Origin: Gillisella vitis
Lineage (GTDB): Bacteria > Pseudomonadota > Alphaproteobacteria > Rhizobiales > Rhizobiaceae
Reading direction: 5' to 3'
NCBI RefSeq assembly: GCF_014204625.1
Contig: NZ_JACHLU010000002.1
Location: 186,001 to 250,000, forward strand
Length of the DNA: 64,000 nt
In this document: positions 63,488 through 64,000 of the stretch, one piece after another
Layout of the letters: the number at the start of each line of letters is the position of its first letter
Position numbering within the stretch: position 1 is the first letter of the stretch
Made by a program: the position numbers and the translations under genes
The notes under the pieces: model-generated
The model's database searches: none
The model's input: only the letters and a program-made list of their open reading frames with translations
Told to the model about the DNA's origin: nothing

Positions 63488-64000
63488 TCAGTTTGAGGCT
63501 GCATCGGTTTCATGAACCGGCCTGATCGTGTCGCCGTTGCGCACAAAGGCACCGGCCTTGGCCACCACCAGATCACCGGCATGAATGCCTTTTGTCACCA
63601 GAACCTGGCCATTTTCGACAATGCCGGTTTCAATCGCAATCTGGTGGACAATATTGTCCCGCACAATGCGGGTTATGCTGCCGGACTTGCCGGTTTCGAT
63701 GGCCGAAAGTGGCAGGACAATGCCATTGCCTTTGGCAATGGTGATGGTGGCGCTGGCATACATGCCCTGTCTGGCGACGCTGCTGTCTTTCAGCGCAATA
63801 TGCACCGCACCCAGCCGGGTTGTTTCATTGACAACCGGGGAAATCAGCCGGATCTTGCCTTCAAGGGGTGTGCCAAGGCCATTGATGCTGATCTCGCCAT
63901 ATTGGCCAAGCCGTGTTTTTAAAATATCGTCTTCGGAGACATCGGCCACCAGCTCCAGTTCACCATTGCGCAAAATGGTAAAAAGCGGCGAGCCGGAGCC
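63488..64000 (-). CDS. RND efflux pump periplasmic adaptor (partial)
   Basis: C-terminal 170 residues of a HlyD/AcrA-type membrane-fusion protein; the 5' end runs beyond the right edge. GSPLFTILRNGELELVADVS is the beta-barrel entry, and GKIRLISPVVNETTRLGAVHIALKDS and LVTKGIHAGDLVVAKAGAFV are the conserved adaptor motifs. It lies 22 bp upstream of the RND subunit on the same strand, so the two are one operon. Confidence 0.9.
   Translation of the reverse strand, partial: GSGSPLFTILRNGELELVADVSEDDILKTRLGQYGEISINGLGTPLEGKIRLISPVVNETTRLGAVHIALKDSSVARQGMYASATITIAKGNGIVLPLSAIETGKSGSITRIVRDNIVHQIAIETGIVENGQVLVTKGIHAGDLVVAKAGAFVRNGDTIRPVHETDAASN

Overview
The window reads as chromosomal DNA of an alphaproteobacterium of the family Rhizobiaceae (Rhizobium/Agrobacterium/Allorhizobium group). 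The grounds are the CtrA-ChpT-SciP cell-cycle genes, a chromosomal minCDE operon, an EipA/DUF1134 envelope protein, a urea transporter next to a urease operon split by small rhizobial accessory genes, RIME-like GC-rich palindromic repeats, and cell-cycle promoters carrying GANTC and TTAA-N7-TTAA motifs. No rRNA, tRNA or CRISPR array was recognised. All identifications come from reading motifs and family resemblance; no database search was possible.

Layout. 0.3-6.5 kb: purA, a large acidic single-pass membrane protein, an MFS transporter and an ArsB-like permease. 6.5-10.4 kb: SnoaL-like protein, rpoH (with a good sigma-32-type promoter), an RluA-type pseudouridine synthase, a small membrane protein and a SpoU-type RNA methyltransferase. 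10.4-16.1 kb is a cell-cycle block: coiled-coil protein, eipA, chpT, a receiver-only protein, ctrA, fliJ and sciP, with CtrA-like boxes and a dense GANTC cluster in the promoters. 16.7-19.4 kb: an isolated DUF2793 tail-fibre-like protein, cysQ and cysC. 19.6-24.7 kb: heterotetrameric sarcosine oxidase soxBDAG. 25.0-30.6 kb: branched-chain amino acid ABC transporter livHMGF, a small membrane protein and livK. 30.8-32.8 kb: minCDE behind a perfect TTAA-N7-TTAA box.

32.9-34.7 kb is the most foreign-looking part: a strongly AT-rich two-gene operon of a ParA/MinD-like ATPase and a RelA/SpoT-type nucleotide synthetase. It sits between minE and a truncated, P-loop-destroyed duplicate of an ATPase gene whose intact copy lies 1.5 kb further on. 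Between the two copies lies a 270-bp tract of consecutive hairpins ahead of a small membrane protein, an unassigned candidate regulatory RNA.

36.7-58.9 kb is a urea/nitrogen block: a LuxR-type response regulator, a hybrid histidine kinase whose sensor half resembles an NCS1 permease, an Asp/Asn beta-hydroxylase-like protein, urtABCDE (with a perfect 16-bp palindrome upstream), a secreted esterase, and the urease genes ureD-A-B-C and ureE-F-G. The urease genes are separated by a reverse-oriented glycosyltransferase, a peroxiredoxin and palindromic repeats. The proposed logic is that the kinase/regulator pair senses a small nitrogen compound, Urt imports urea and urease with its nickel chaperones hydrolyses it; the regulatory link is inference. 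58.9-64.0 kb: a Crp/Fnr regulator with a perfect FNR/FixK box upstream, a repeat-rich gap, and an RND efflux pump whose adaptor gene runs off the window.

Several dispersed repeat families occur: a 108-bp element with 14-bp terminal inverted repeats (2 copies), a 102-bp double-palindrome element (2 copies, one nested inside another repeat), 185-bp RIME-like elements (2 copies), and many short units built around an ACCGGGTTCCACTTTT core.
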